Assembly (NCBI GenBank): GCA_015657535.1
Contig: JADHZB010000455.1
Location: forward strand, 1-60,000
Direction of reading: 5' to 3'
DNA: 60,000 bases
DNA from: Nephromyces sp. MM_2019
Taxonomy: Eukaryota; Apicomplexa; Aconoidasida; Nephromycida
The notes under the pieces are model-generated. The model was not told where the DNA came from. It did no database searches and worked only from the letters and a program-made list of their open reading frames with translations. Position numbers and translations under genes: made by a program. Below, one piece after another: positions 48,283 to 60,000 of this stretch (positions are counted from its first letter, which is position 1; each line of letters starts with the position of its first letter).

Positions 48283-51200
48283 ATGCCTATTTCTCCAACT
48301 GGTTCGGACGAAGAGCAGTTATTGCAAGAAGACAAAGGCTTGCACCACAGGGAGGAATTATCAAATAGGTCTCTTAAGGAAATAAAGATAAGCCTAAAAT
48401 ACAAGGCACGGAAAATCAAGTAATATCGCAAGCAATCTCTATTGCCTGAACATAACACCTAACTAGATTGAAACTTATATGGCTTTTTTCAAAAAACTAT
48501 TTAAACTTACTATTTTTAGGACACAGAAAAGGCAGATCGAGGCGTTAAACCAAATCATGTGTCTTTATCTAATCCCAGTTAATAAAGAGGCTCTACTTCA
48601 TCGACCCCAGATGCTCAGGGAATCATTTTTTGGGTGCTTTGTAAACCTTAGCGTTGAACACTTAAGTAAAACGACGGAAAAAACTTATATACCAACATTG
48701 GAGTACTTGAACACACTATTGGATAAATTAGCGACAATACTCAAGTACTTGGGTTCATTTTGTTAAATTTTCTCTAAATACCTATATCTAAATTTGCTCA
48801 GACAATAAAATATCTACAGATTAAAAACGATTTGAAATACCTTAAAATCTTTATATTTATGCCACTTGCATTTAAATTAGTTATATAAACAACAATTATC
48901 CATTACCTAAATATACACCACAGGCTAGAACCCACAATAAAATATGCACTATTTAAACCGATAAAGTCCAGGCAACGTCAAGTTAGCTACCCACATGAAA
49001 CCCTCCATGACACTATTATAGATCCATTTGTAAGGGATCTTCAAAATTATTCTGAATCCATAAAAGACGACATGTACAAAATTTTTGAGCATAATTTTAA
49101 TGAATTCTTTGGATATCCAGTTGTAGAAGAACCTGAACATAAAGAGGCATATGCAAATTTTGAGACCAACTTTGATCAAAATAACATCTCTTTCTTTTCT
49201 GATGAGGTTCCAGACCTATTCCCTACAGTTTACCCGCAGCACTCTACAAGCAGTGAGCCATCTCAAGAAACACTTGGGAATATTGATTATAGTTATGAAA
49301 ATACAGATAACATACAACAAGATAACCTTTCAACTTCTAACTCTGACACTTCTAAGCAGTTATATATAAATCAGCAAGAGGCTAATCTTCAAGATATAAC
49401 GCATATATCCCCCGCGGAAGCATTTAAACCTATCTTTATGGAAGCCTTCGATCATAATTTAATCAACGAATCTGAAAGAGTTGCAAGAGGTATATATAGA
49501 TAACAAGATTAAACTCAGAACCTTTCTTAGTTTCAACTACTATTTTCCCTAATTCTTAGAATTTCTGCACAAATTATTATTTTATTTCATTAGTAAATTT
49601 TGAAATATATAGAAATAATAGTTTTAATAATATTTTGAAACAATAGCTACTTAGCATTCAATTCTCAGATGAGAATGCCATTGCAGTTGAAAATATTTCT
49701 CAGGATACAACTCAATCAATAACAGATAACTCATTGTTCGCCTCGAAATATCATAGGTTTGATCATAAACTAACATGCATTATTGAACATAATAAAATTA
49801 TATTAGTTGACCTTTTAAAACAATTTGAGAGTATCAAGTCACTTATTATTGAAAGTGAAGGTGAATTAACAAATTTTATTCCTTGTGATAATTATTTCAT
49901 AAAATTTTTCTGCTTTATACTCGAAAGATGTAGATGGTTGCCTAGTGAATTGGGGGGCTGAATACACTCGATTAAACCCTATCAATATCATACTATCAGA
50001 ATTTGTACATTTAATTTTGAGCAATGACTGGCTTGATTCAAGGATTCACACATTACTGGAACATTTCTTTTTGTCTCTTAATTCATCCAATGAGATGCTT
50101 TTACTCATGGAAGATAGATTCGGTGAGTTATGAAATCTTTGGTTTAAATTTCTTAGAATAATTGCCTTATATATAATAACAATTAAACATCCGAAATATT
50201 TCTTCAGAAACTTCACTTTTTTCTTCTTTGATAAAATCCAAAACAAAAAGGAACCGAAAAGCCAAAAACCTAAAAGTAGCAGCTTTTGCCATCGGTGGTG
50301 GTATTTTCCTGGCACTTACAACTGCCATAGCTGCACCTGGAATTATAGCTGGTTTAACAGCAATTGGCCTTGGTGGTGGTTTGTCCTTTTTCACAACCAC
50401 AGGGGGTGTAGCCCTAGCAGCAAGCTTATTCGGGGCCAGTGGTGGTGGTTTAGCTGGATGGAAGTATAGCAAACGGGTTGCAGATATTAAAACTTTTGAA
50501 TTCGATAAGCTTTCCTACAAAAGTTCTAAGTCACTAAGAATAATTGTTTGTGTATCCGGATGTATACGCACGATGAATGACCTAGTAGATCCCTGGGTTA
50601 GTCGTTACTTGCTATTTATTAATTTTTATTTCTTAGATGACCATTACTATTAAATTTGATTAGAATCGCGCTAAATTGAACCTAAAACTAGCGTTATTGA
50701 TGAATTTTAAAAGCTTAAAATCATTTACATTTTTTAAACTCAGGTTGATGCCTTTAATCCTAACTTCTATGACCTTTATTCTCTACGGTATACTTTTAAA
50801 TTTTATAAATATCTTTCAATTATTTCATTTTATCATTAGGTGGGAACCCGACCTCTTGGGAAAGATAGTAGAAATAATTGGATTAGATATGTCAAAGGTT
50901 GGCACAATACCTTTTTATTATATAGATACAATTTCGATGCTGAGATAGTTTTTTGCATAGACAAATTATACTATTTTTTCACTAATTTCTAAAAATGTTA
51001 AAATATTTTAGAACATAGCTATCCAAGTTAGCCAATTTGGTCTCAAATTTACAGCGGCAGGTGCTATAGCTGGAGCCGCAGCACTACCTTTTTCAATTTT
51101 TGTTTATGCTGCCAGTCTAGATAATATATGGCTGACTCTCAAAGAAAGAGCTAAGCAAGCTGGTGAACTGCTTGCTGAAGCAATCACTAGTAAGAAAGTA

Positions 51201-51788
51201 AGGTTCTCATTCTATTATACATGCTAGATTGACTTTAAAATAGCATATATATATCTAGGTTATAGGCAAGCGACCTGTAAACCTTGTAGGTTATAGCATC
51301 GGTGCTAGGGTAATTTTTTATTGCCTTATGGAGTTAAACAAGAAAGTAAAATGAAAAATGAAAACTTCTCTTTCAAATATATTATTAAATATTCTTGGTC
51401 TTGATTTTAGAAAAAAATCCATTATGTTAAAAACGCAGTGCTTATTGGCCTTCCAACATCACTCAACAAATCTAACTGGAAGAAAGCAAGAGAAGTTGTC
51501 TCCGGAAGACTTATAAATGTTTATAATGAGTCTGACTGGTTGATTGCATTTCTTTATCGCTATCTTGAATGGGGATTTAAGGTTAGTGAATTCTACAAGT
51601 ATAAAAAAAATTAAATTTAAAATTCATGTTGACATTTTCGACTTAAATAAAATTAGGTAGCTGCTCTAAGTCCAGTGCTAGGCGTGAACGGAGTTGAAAA
51701 TTATGAAGTTTCGGGATTAGTTAAAAGTCACTTTGATTACAATAACAAATTGAATGATATCTTTGATTATATAAAACTAACCATGTAG
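48283..51788 (+). CDS. DUF726/TMCO4-family membrane alpha/beta hydrolase
   Basis: At least eleven exons. Early ones are 48283-48419, 48520-48744, 48924-49489, 49669-50124 and 50208-50596; short ones follow to the TAG at 51786-51788. Markers of the family are a double Gly/Ala-rich hydrophobic block (AAFAIGGGIFLALTTAIAAP, IAGLTAIGLGGGLSFF), then IIVCVSGC, then YSLRWEPDLLG built across two splice sites. Next comes the nucleophile elbow NLVGYSIGARVIFYCL (G-x-S-x-G), then YNESDWLIAFLYR with the likely acid residue, and GLVKSHFDY with the likely His. A membrane-bound serine hydrolase or lipase is implied; its substrate is unknown. The fourth exon has a frame break around a G6 run at 49952-49957 (see findings). 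About 200 residues of exon 3 are Asn/Ser/Asp-rich filler. Confidence 0.85.
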
Positions 51789-52811
51789 AGCTATCCTATT
51801 AAAATTAACAATATAACCAACAATCAACAAAATAATCTCGTAATTTAATTAGATGACCTTAAATCCTATTTCTTATTGATTTTTAGTGACATCTTCCGAT
51901 AACTTCAAGGAAATTACTTAATTCAATTAAAACTAAATAACATTTAATCTATCTTGAGACATTTTATAAATCACCTTTCAAGCACTCTTTAAAACGCCAT
52001 TTATAATTATAAAAATAGCACACTTACTATGTAAACAATAGTGGAAATCTAAAGTAAATATCAAAGTTTCCTCTTTTTATGATTTTTTTAAGTATTATCA
52101 AATTAAGATTTTGATAACATCTATAGAAATAGAATTCCCACACCAACTAAACAGGAAGGAAAACGTAATTTTCCAATAATCTCTATGAATCTTTATATAG
52201 TTTCATAAACTCTCGAAAGTTCACTAAGGCATTGATATTTAACTAGAAAATTACACTAGGATAATGACTTATATTTACTCTTATTTCCTGTTTTGTTGGG
52301 GCCTTAAGTAAACTTAATTATGACAAAAACCTTAATTATGATTCTATCATAAACATAGATTATACTGAAAAAATACATTTTCAATCATATTTTCTTATTT
52401 ACAAAGCAGTGAATATATATGTTATATATATATTGAAACTTGAATATAGCTGCAGATTAGAATTTAATATTTCATCAGGATTACTGTATATGAACTTATA
52501 GAACGAAATAACACCTATGACAATTTTAAATGACTTATAATCAGAATAAGCTGTACTATTCATTGACTTTCATAACATAATATGAAATTTGGTACCCTGA
52601 AAACCAAGTTATTGATGTTTTAAAGATCGATGAAAGCTTAATTACACTGAATTCTTGATAAATATGAAGATTATAGGAAGCCAGATGATAAATTTCTCAT
52701 GCTTTCGTCTAAATGTTGTGTTAATGTTTTGAAAATAGTTGGAAATTCTTATACCAAAATTTATCATAAAGTGTTTACTAGTCTTAGCAAAATATTCCCT
52801 TGTTATAAAAC
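51789..52811. other. Intergenic, AT-rich
   Basis: About 1.02 kb between two plus-strand genes. A 111-codon minus frame (52642-52977) overlaps SPAG6 exon 1 on the other strand and is a shadow. Nothing else was seen. Confidence 0.5.
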
Positions 52812-55800
52812 ATGAATCGGTCTTTAATGAATATATTTGAAGAATATCAGAGAGCTCGGTCAAATTTTGTTCAAACTGTGGCCGAACTAGCATCAAGAAG
52901 CCACAATATTCAGCCTTTGTATGCTTCAGGTAATACTTGATAATAAATGAGAGTAATAAATACCAGACTTTAGACAATTTTCGAAAGGTTTTCGCGGTGT
53001 GTTTTCTAGCTAAAGAATAATGGTTTACATTAATTCATATTAGTTATTAGAAGCGATAAGCAACGTAGTTTTAATTTTGTAGACCTTCACTCAATAACTA
53101 AACATATACTAGCCTGAGTTCAATGTTTTTTAATTTTTGAACCAAGACTTTCATAGCATAGGTCGCTTTGTGTTGAAATGGGTATTATGACAATTTAATA
53201 TTAAAAACTAAACTTCATATTTCAAATCAAGCAACACTATATAAATTTTACTTGAATTGGGATTATGCTTTGGGTATAAAAATGTGTAGGTATTTTGCCT
53301 TTGCTGAGGCCTCTACTGCTTGATACTGTACCTAGCATTCAGCATTCGACAGCTGTTGCATTAGGTAGATTGGCTAACCATAGTGCTAAATTTGCTGAAG
53401 AAATAGTCAATCATAACATCCTTCCACAAGTCGTGTATTCCCTATCGCAAGAGAATGTAAGCTCAAATATGATTCTAAAATTTTCAAATGATAAAACTCC
53501 CATCTACATTTGAAATGAATAGAGGTATTGTAAGTGTGCATCAGCATTTATAATACGAACAATTGCTAAACATTCACCAGATCTTGCCAAGGTAATCCAT
53601 AATATAGTTCGTTTAATTCAAACTTGCATCATTGCTATATTATAACATTAAACACTAGTATGTACAAGACTAAAATTTTAATATATATTATTATTGCTCG
53701 ATTGATGTTGTGTCGGTTAGCATATTAGATGTTCTTGACAGATAAAATTAAAGGTTTTTTTATGAATTTTTTTTTTACCAAAAGTCAGTTGTACAAGCTA
53801 ACGCCCTTGAAAGTTTAGCTTCTTGTTTGGAAAATTTTGACCCTTCTGTTAGAGAATCCACAGCTTGGGCAATAGGTAATTTCTAGCTTGAATGTATATT
53901 TTGGGTGATAGCTCCACTTGAGAAATTTTTAAAACCTTGCAGGTTACATTGCTCGTCATAATGAGGAGTTAGCAAAATGCGTCTCAGAGCATGGAATTAT
54001 TAAGCTGCTTGTTGTATGTTATAATGAAAATGATAAGAACTTAAGGAAAGTAATTGCTTCAGCTTTGTGTGATGTCTCAAAGCACTCGATTGAGTTAGCA
54101 CAGGTATAGCAAAGACAATTATAATAAACGCTTAGCAATGCATGTTTTACTAGCTAATTTTCTATATGTTTGTAGGAGATAGTTGATACCGGTGTTGTAG
54201 AGAGCTTTGCTAAGGATTTGGAGACATCTGATTCTGCATTCAAAAAGCAAGTAATACCTATAAGTTTAGTTTTTTATTTTTTCAAATAAAATAACTTTTT
54301 AATAAGAAAGTTTTGAAAGTTTTGAAAATGTATCCTCACATTCCTAGTCATCAACTTTGTTCAGGTATTAAATTGCCTAGGACAAATTGCGAAACATTCT
54401 GCTGAGTTGGCTCAAGTAATTTGATATCTGATACTATTTTGTGTAAATAGCATAATTGGCTGACTTAATCGTATTTATTCTTAGTTGATTGTTTCTCAAA
54501 ATATTTTTCCTCAACTTTACACTTCCTTCAAAGACTCTGATGAGGCAGTGAGGTATGTAAAAAATAGCATTAAGCTAAAAAAGCTAAAGAATTGTCGAGC
54601 TATCAAATTTTTTTGTTAGGAGAAATTTGGCCACTCTAATTAGAGAAGTTGTGAGGCATAATGCAGATCTAACTGCTACTGTTGTCAATTCAGGTACAAA
54701 ATTAATTTAAATAAAATAATTGGGCAAAACAGCGAACTTTGAAATAACAAAATTAATATACAGGCGGCACAGCTTCACTCATAGACTATATTAATGAAGC
54801 AAAAGGAGCTGCAAAGTAATACTCAGCCTATTTATATATAAATGCTTAATATATTGAATATGAAGTTAACATAATTAGCCTGCAAATAAAATTTATTAGT
54901 CATATTTCATTGGTTTTGTGTTTGACCTGCACTTGTGACGTTTGTACTTAAACGTCTTTTGTTTGAGTATGTATGTGTGCATTTCTTGTGTCTTTAATTT
55001 ATAAGTATATACATTGTTATATGTGTGTATATTTAAACAGGATTCCAGGCATAATTGCTTTAGGGCATATATCTTCATTTTCAGAGACTTTGGCTTTTTC
55101 AGTAATCTCATCAAAGGGCTTACATCCATTAAATAAATCCTTAGATGAACCTGAAGATCACATTAAGGCTGCAACCGCATGGTATTTATTACGTATTGAA
55201 GGAAATATGATTTATATATAAATACAATTAGAATTATTTTAATATAATGGAAATTAGGTCTAATTTTCTATTTTATAGGACAATAGAACAGATTGGATAT
55301 CATACACCTGAACATGCACACTGTATTGCCGAAGAGGGACTCCTGAGGAGGTATTTTGTAACTCGTTAGATTTAATTTAGGTTACCAAAGAGTAAATAAA
55401 TAGGAACTGTGTAATAATCAATCGGGATTGGAGTAGTATTTGGGTTGGGGATTTAAAAAAGCTAAAAAAAATGCAAATGAGAGCCATGTTTTAAAAAATT
55501 TCAAAAACTCTTAGGAAAATATGCAATAACAATTGTAATAATGTATATCTTAGGCTTATGATAATATATAATGATGAAGATAGCAGTGAAGACCTGAAAT
55601 TAAAATCAAAATATACTTTAAAGGTCTGATATAACCTAGTCATTCAAATTGATAATAAAAGTATTTTATAAAATTTCTAAATTATTATTTGCAGCGTCTC
55701 ATCGAAAAGTGTACACATTTGTTGGCTTTGAATCAAATTATTGATTTAGCACCACCTAATATACTAAAGTGAGCATATTTAACTCGAAATGGCTCAAATA

Positions 55801-56631
55801 TTTTGTGTGATTATCCATGTGCATACCTTTTTGAAATTAATTAAGCTCATGTTACCTAAAGCTTAAATTTATGTGTAGCTTCTTTTGAAACAATAGCATG
55901 TCCATGTAATAATTAAGAAATGTATGAATCTATATGTGCACCTTAAGGGCAGCAAATTAAGCTAATTATAAGGTTGTGATTCTCTTTCAGCTGATTAAAC
56001 TTGATCAGAATAAAATATAATACGTAAATGCATTCCAAATCTATAGATTGCTAATTGGTCAGTTTGCAAAAATATTACCAAATGACCCACAGGGACGTAA
56101 GAATTTCGTAAAGATTGGTGGACTTAAAAAATTATTAGTAAAGAAACAAAATTTTACACGTTTTATAAATTATATATTAGTTTATCCACATATGCTATAT
56201 AACTAGATTTAATTGCTAAGTAACTTTCATGTTAGATTTATGTGTTTTATGATAGATTTAGTTGGGGCTTATATATGATTAAAAAATTCCAAATGTTGAA
56301 ACATTTTAATTTGAGATTGTGCATATTTTTATACTTAACATCTTTACACAGTCGATCGAGGAAAAGAGTCAAGCTTTGAAATTGAATCAACAGTTTACAG
56401 ATATAAGAAAATTATTTCCACAAGAAATAGTTAATTTCTATTCTCCAAATTACTCTGGTTATATTAATTTAATTTTCATGTCACTTGGGAGTATAAACAT
56501 ATATACATATATAGTGCATCTGCCTAAAAAATCCTTCCACATGCATAATTAAGTGCTTTATGTATATATAATTTTCTTTTTGTATAGATGTTCTAGTACA
56601 AAAAATGGACAGCTATTTACCACATGCATAA
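52812..56631 (+). CDS. SPAG6: SPAG6/PF16 axonemal central-apparatus armadillo protein
   Basis: Seventeen short exons from the ATG at 52812 (exon 1 ends 52929) to the TAA at 56629-56631. The protein begins with an NIFEEYQRARSNFVQTVAEL block, closely matching the start of SPAG6/PF16. Armadillo repeats follow in the family order: LLRPLLLDTVPSIQ, ALGRLANHSAKFAEEI, FIIRTIAKHSPDLAK, WAIGYIARHNEELAK, ALCDVSKHSIELAQ, GQIAKHSAELAQ, LIREVVRHNADL, SLDEPEDHIKAATAW and GYHTPEHA. The end, NFYSPNYSG then KMDSYLPHA, matches the family tail. SPAG6/PF16 sits on the C1 central microtubule and is needed for flagellar motility. Splice sites are mostly GTAAG/GTATG and TAG/CAG. Exons of only 40-100 nt make it invisible to a simple ORF scan. 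Confidence 0.93.
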
Positions 56632-57135
56632 CGGGATTCTAAAACAACGGTTATTTCATGTATTAAATTAAGTATAAAATTTGAGAAAGAGCTTAGTTAT
56701 CTTCATTTGAAAGAAAGAACGAAATTGGATTGCTATTTCCTTATATAAAGTTAATTTTAAGATTTTGATATGTAGATGTGCGTGCTAAAGTATATTGCAC
56801 ATAATTATAAGAAATATGACATCAATATTTGATTGCGTTACCACATACTCCCTTACACCTATTAAAATAGATAAAAAATACACATAAGAAATATATTTAT
56901 GAATCTCACATAATATACAATCATAAATTTATAATCATTTTGGAATAAGCTAAAGTATATGTAAATTAAACTTGTAATTTTTTTTCACTGAAATAAATAA
57001 CATTCCTGTATTCGAGATATCAAACTTATTTATTTCTTCAATTTTGGTGCATTATAATTATTACACATGTAAAATCAAGCACGTGATAAAAATTGAATCA
57101 AGATATATAAAAGGTAGTGGGGAAATTATATTCTC
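56632..57135. other. Intergenic, AT-rich
   Basis: About 500 bp downstream of SPAG6. No coding signal. Confidence 0.5.
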
Positions 57136-57868
57136 ATGAAATTCATCTTTCAAGTTGTTTATATACGAAGAAGGATATATGATTTGTGAGTATTCAAGTC
57201 TTTTAGATTCATCAATTCTTGATACTTACTTAGTGTTAAATAAAATAGCTTAAGAATTTTATGAAAGCATAAGACGATGTTGCTTTGGTAAAATAGGGAA
57301 GGCTATAAATATGATTGTATGGTATAGGGTTAGGTTATATGGATTTGAACTCTATCAAAAATTCACTGAGGTTATATAATCACACAAGAATAATAGAAAA
57401 CGCTTCAAATAGAATTATTATATGAAATATGTAAAGTGGTTAAAAAATTAATTTTGTCAAAAAATTGCTACAATATGATTATTTTAAGTGTTTGATTTAA
57501 TTTTAAAATTTAATTTTCTGTGCTAAAATTTTTATAATTACAGAAACAAATTTTATAAATAGCTGTATTGAATTTTCATGTAACATGTTTAAATTGCGTG
57601 AAAAATTTGAATAACAACATATATACGAATTTATAATTAAATAATTATAACCGAGATAAGATAATGGAAAACAATTCACGAGTTTAATGTCATGTCAGCA
57701 TATGATGTACACATATATTTTCAAGTGTAGTTGAGCCCTCAGCAATCTTTCAGTCTAAATAATACTGCTAATTGGACAGCTAAAATGTATAATGATGCTA
57801 TAATTGTAATTTCACCCAAATATCTCAAAGTACAAGTAAACACTGAAGATGTATTTATATTTTTATTG
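57136..57868 (+). CDS. Possible small gene of unknown function, two exons seen
   Basis: Tentative model: exon 57136-57185 (MKFIFQVVYIRRRIYD) with a good donor GTGAGT, joined in phase to 57736-57868. The second exon reads PQQSFSLNNTANWTAK, DAIIVISPKYLKVQVNTED, then FIFLL before a GTACGA donor. The second exon looks like folded protein (alternating hydrophobic residues), unlike its CA-rich surroundings. The acceptor GTTGAG is unusual; the stronger acceptor at 57730 would put a stop in frame. Later exons are not resolved; one candidate terminal exon is 58891-58934 (AC, then NDDIVSDPTLKII and a stop). Family not recognised. Confidence 0.3.
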
Positions 57869-59732
57869 GTACGAGTAATGAAGACACACAGAAATAGTAA
57901 AATTCAAACTCCCCACATCCACAATCCCACACCCGCTAAACACAGCTAATTGCCACACTTTTACCTTTTAGTATGTGAAAGTTATTATCTCCACACATAC
58001 AAACAGTGCATGATCAAAACACTGCACATATAAACAAAAATAGCGCATACATACACCTAGGTCACATATAACCCAAAAAAAGCCTTACACGACTAGCACA
58101 CACAATCCACGCACAAATGACACACACTACACACTAACATGTAAAGTGTAAATCACATATACTCAAGCCACAAATGAAATTGATAGGGGTGACTCATAAC
58201 AACGATTTAAACCCACAATTTGTCAACACACTAGACACTGCTTCACTTTAGACATTGGCTACATATAAACATTTTACACCTTCTCTACATACACACTTCG
58301 TAAACTCACATTATAAACAAGCTCCTTTACAAGCTGTATTTAAGCTTCCGCATCATACACTGACTTACAATTTATTCACGCTGGCCTTATGACACAGTAC
58401 ACACAAACATTCCATAATCACAATTTACATATATACATTATTTAGGCAAACTACTCAATGCTACATTTCACATAATCATCACCATGAAAGTAATAAATAC
58501 ACATTATCAAAACGAATGTTAATTTATCAATTTGTTATTAATAATCTAATTTTCGCATTTTTCTCTAATTTGACTGTTGAAGGGTATATACATAGTTGAA
58601 CAACCGTAAGTAAATAAAACATATACTTCAACATATATATATATATATATCTATATATAATTTCTGTTTGTATACATACACAATCAGATAATTATTGATA
58701 TATAATTATTTTACCCTCTCACATTGATACATGTTACTTATAAATTCTACTTTATAGCCACCAATAAATTTCACTTCTCCCTATATAAATAAATATATAT
58801 ATATCTAAATCCCTGAATACTCTAACAAACTATTATAACACTACATATATATATATATATATATGTGTAAATATAATTTTGACATTTTAGACAATGATGA
58901 TATTGTCAGTGACCCAACTTTGAAGATAATATGAGAAACTCCAATAAAGTCCAATGTGTATACAAAATACACAAAAATTGGACAGTTTTGTCATACTTTA
59001 AAACCTTAATCTTTACAGCGCTATTTTACCAATGCACAGTGAATTCTTTCTTGAAAACCAAGTATATATGAGTTGATGATACATGATAGATTGTCACATA
59101 CACACACAAATAACATCTTACATAATTCCCTAGTTAACATGTCTACAATACCAATAATGATTTAGCATAAACACATCACAAAGCACTTCTTAACATGGCA
59201 CACATCTTGATACCATACACATACATTACACACACTCACATCTTGCGTATTACATACCTATATCTTAGCTCCATATACACACACCCTATGTGCACTTTAC
59301 ACACACACATCTTAGCTACTTTCATGAACATATAGATTGGAAATAATATCTTTATGAGATTCTCATAAACACTTTTTATTCGAATTTACCTATTTCAATA
59401 AAAACGAAAATTTGATTTGATTGTGCCAGCACATAGAAATATACAATAAATACATAAGCACTCAAAAATACATGTATATAATATTTTTGAATATCAATTA
59501 AAACACAAGACATTTTTTCCTCAAAAGTTATGTCTACACACCATCTTAAATGCTTCAAATAGCTCTTATTATAATCTTAATAGCACTCAAACACATACAC
59601 ACACACTTGTATAAAACCAGTGTGAGTTAGATTTTAATTATATACAGCATTATATATATTATTTATATATATATGTATAAAAAATTTAATACAATTTTTA
59701 ACTCCATACTTTTAATTCTACACACACATCAG
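57869..59732. repeat. CA-rich low-complexity region
   Basis: The plus strand is again dense in CACACA and TACACACA words, with (TA)n runs near 58630-58650, 58795-58803 and 58845-58863. It resembles 1250-2950 at the other edge. It lies upstream of, or in introns of, the plus-strand exon at 59733. A few exon-like pieces may hide in it. Confidence 0.5.
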
Positions 59733-59883
59733 CCACATATCACCTGATCCCGCAAGTTTCTTACCAAATAATTTTGTAAATCCAATTTATAATTCAAGAG
59801 CTACACACACAACTCAACAAGATTCATTAAGTCTCACAAATGAAAAACTTTTTGAAATAAATCAAGTCAAAGCTGAAAAATCT
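59733..59883 (+). CDS. Exon of an unidentified gene running off the right edge
   Basis: After the acceptor CACATCAG, an open stretch of 151 nt reads HISPDPASFLPNNFV, then NPIYNSRATHTTQQDSLS and LTNEKLFEINQVKAEKS. It then meets a consensus donor GTAAGC at 59884. It encodes a Thr-His-Thr step from a CACACACA tract, like exon 1 of the iojap-domain gene. Upstream and downstream exons are outside or unresolved, and the family is unknown. Confidence 0.5.
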
Positions 59884-60000
59884 GTAAGCTATATTATATA
59901 AATACACAAATGCTTACAATCTACATGAATTATGCACACACATACACATAGTTTACATTGAAAATATTCACACATACACATAATTCCTATACACAATTCA

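Noticed and set aside
52642..52977. 111-codon minus-strand ORF
   Set aside because: It overlaps exon 1 of SPAG6 on the opposite strand, which has clear family identity.
1..60000. tRNA, rRNA, CRISPR arrays, transposons
   Set aside because: I looked for B-box-like GGTTCGAATCC sequences, conserved rRNA stretches, regular spacer arrays and transposase or reverse-transcriptase motifs. None was convincing. A covariance-model scan would be needed to exclude small RNAs.

Overview
The window is nuclear DNA of an AT-rich protist. Genes are split into many short exons by GT-AG introns, mostly about 55 to 340 nt, and all three standard stop codons are used. The gene set suggests an alveolate, most likely an apicomplexan or close relative that still builds a flagellated stage. 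It includes three axonemal proteins (RSP4/6, DRC3, SPAG6/PF16), a RAD16 ATPase with a PARP-type zinc finger, an adenylate kinase with a myristoylation-like N-terminus, and a glyoxalase II with a possible plastid-type leader. I cannot name the species. Almost all genes were rebuilt by hand from several exons. I kept models in which every junction preserves the frame and the joined protein matches a known family.

Left edge (1-7.2 kb): the 3' end of a CDC50/LEM3 flippase subunit, a six-exon gene with an iojap/RsfS ribosome-silencing domain, and a 63-residue Brawnin/UQCC6-like protein on the minus strand. This DNA is packed with TACACACA/TGTGTGTA tracts. On the sense strand, exons and upstream regions mostly carry CA, while introns mostly carry TG.

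7.2-18.2 kb, mostly minus strand: a five-exon small secreted cysteine protein, EMC8/9, radial-spoke RSP4/6, a Pkr1-like two-TM protein and a secreted thioredoxin-fold protein with a CxxS site. One plus-strand hypothetical ORF (14.6 kb) lies among them. 18.2-34.8 kb: a 16-exon importin-5/Kap121 (+), then on the minus strand adenylate kinase, an N-terminally extended ribose-phosphate pyrophosphokinase, glyoxalase II and TATA-binding protein.

34.8-56.6 kb: a five-exon protein of unknown family (+), phosphopantothenoylcysteine decarboxylase (+), DRC3 (-), a 14-exon RAD16 (+), a DUF726/TMCO4 hydrolase (+) and the 17-exon central-apparatus protein SPAG6 (+). 56.6-60 kb: CA-rich DNA returns with a tentative small gene and one exon of a gene running off the right edge.

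The genes do not form one pathway. Shared themes are the flagellar axoneme, organelle targeting (mitochondrial complex III and ribosome, possible plastid detoxification) and core housekeeping. Main points for follow-up are the CA/TG partition by exon and intron, the Brawnin-like gene, the PARP-finger and SAP arrangement of RAD16, a 28-nt candidate intron, a possible GC-AG intron, and a frame break at a G6 run.
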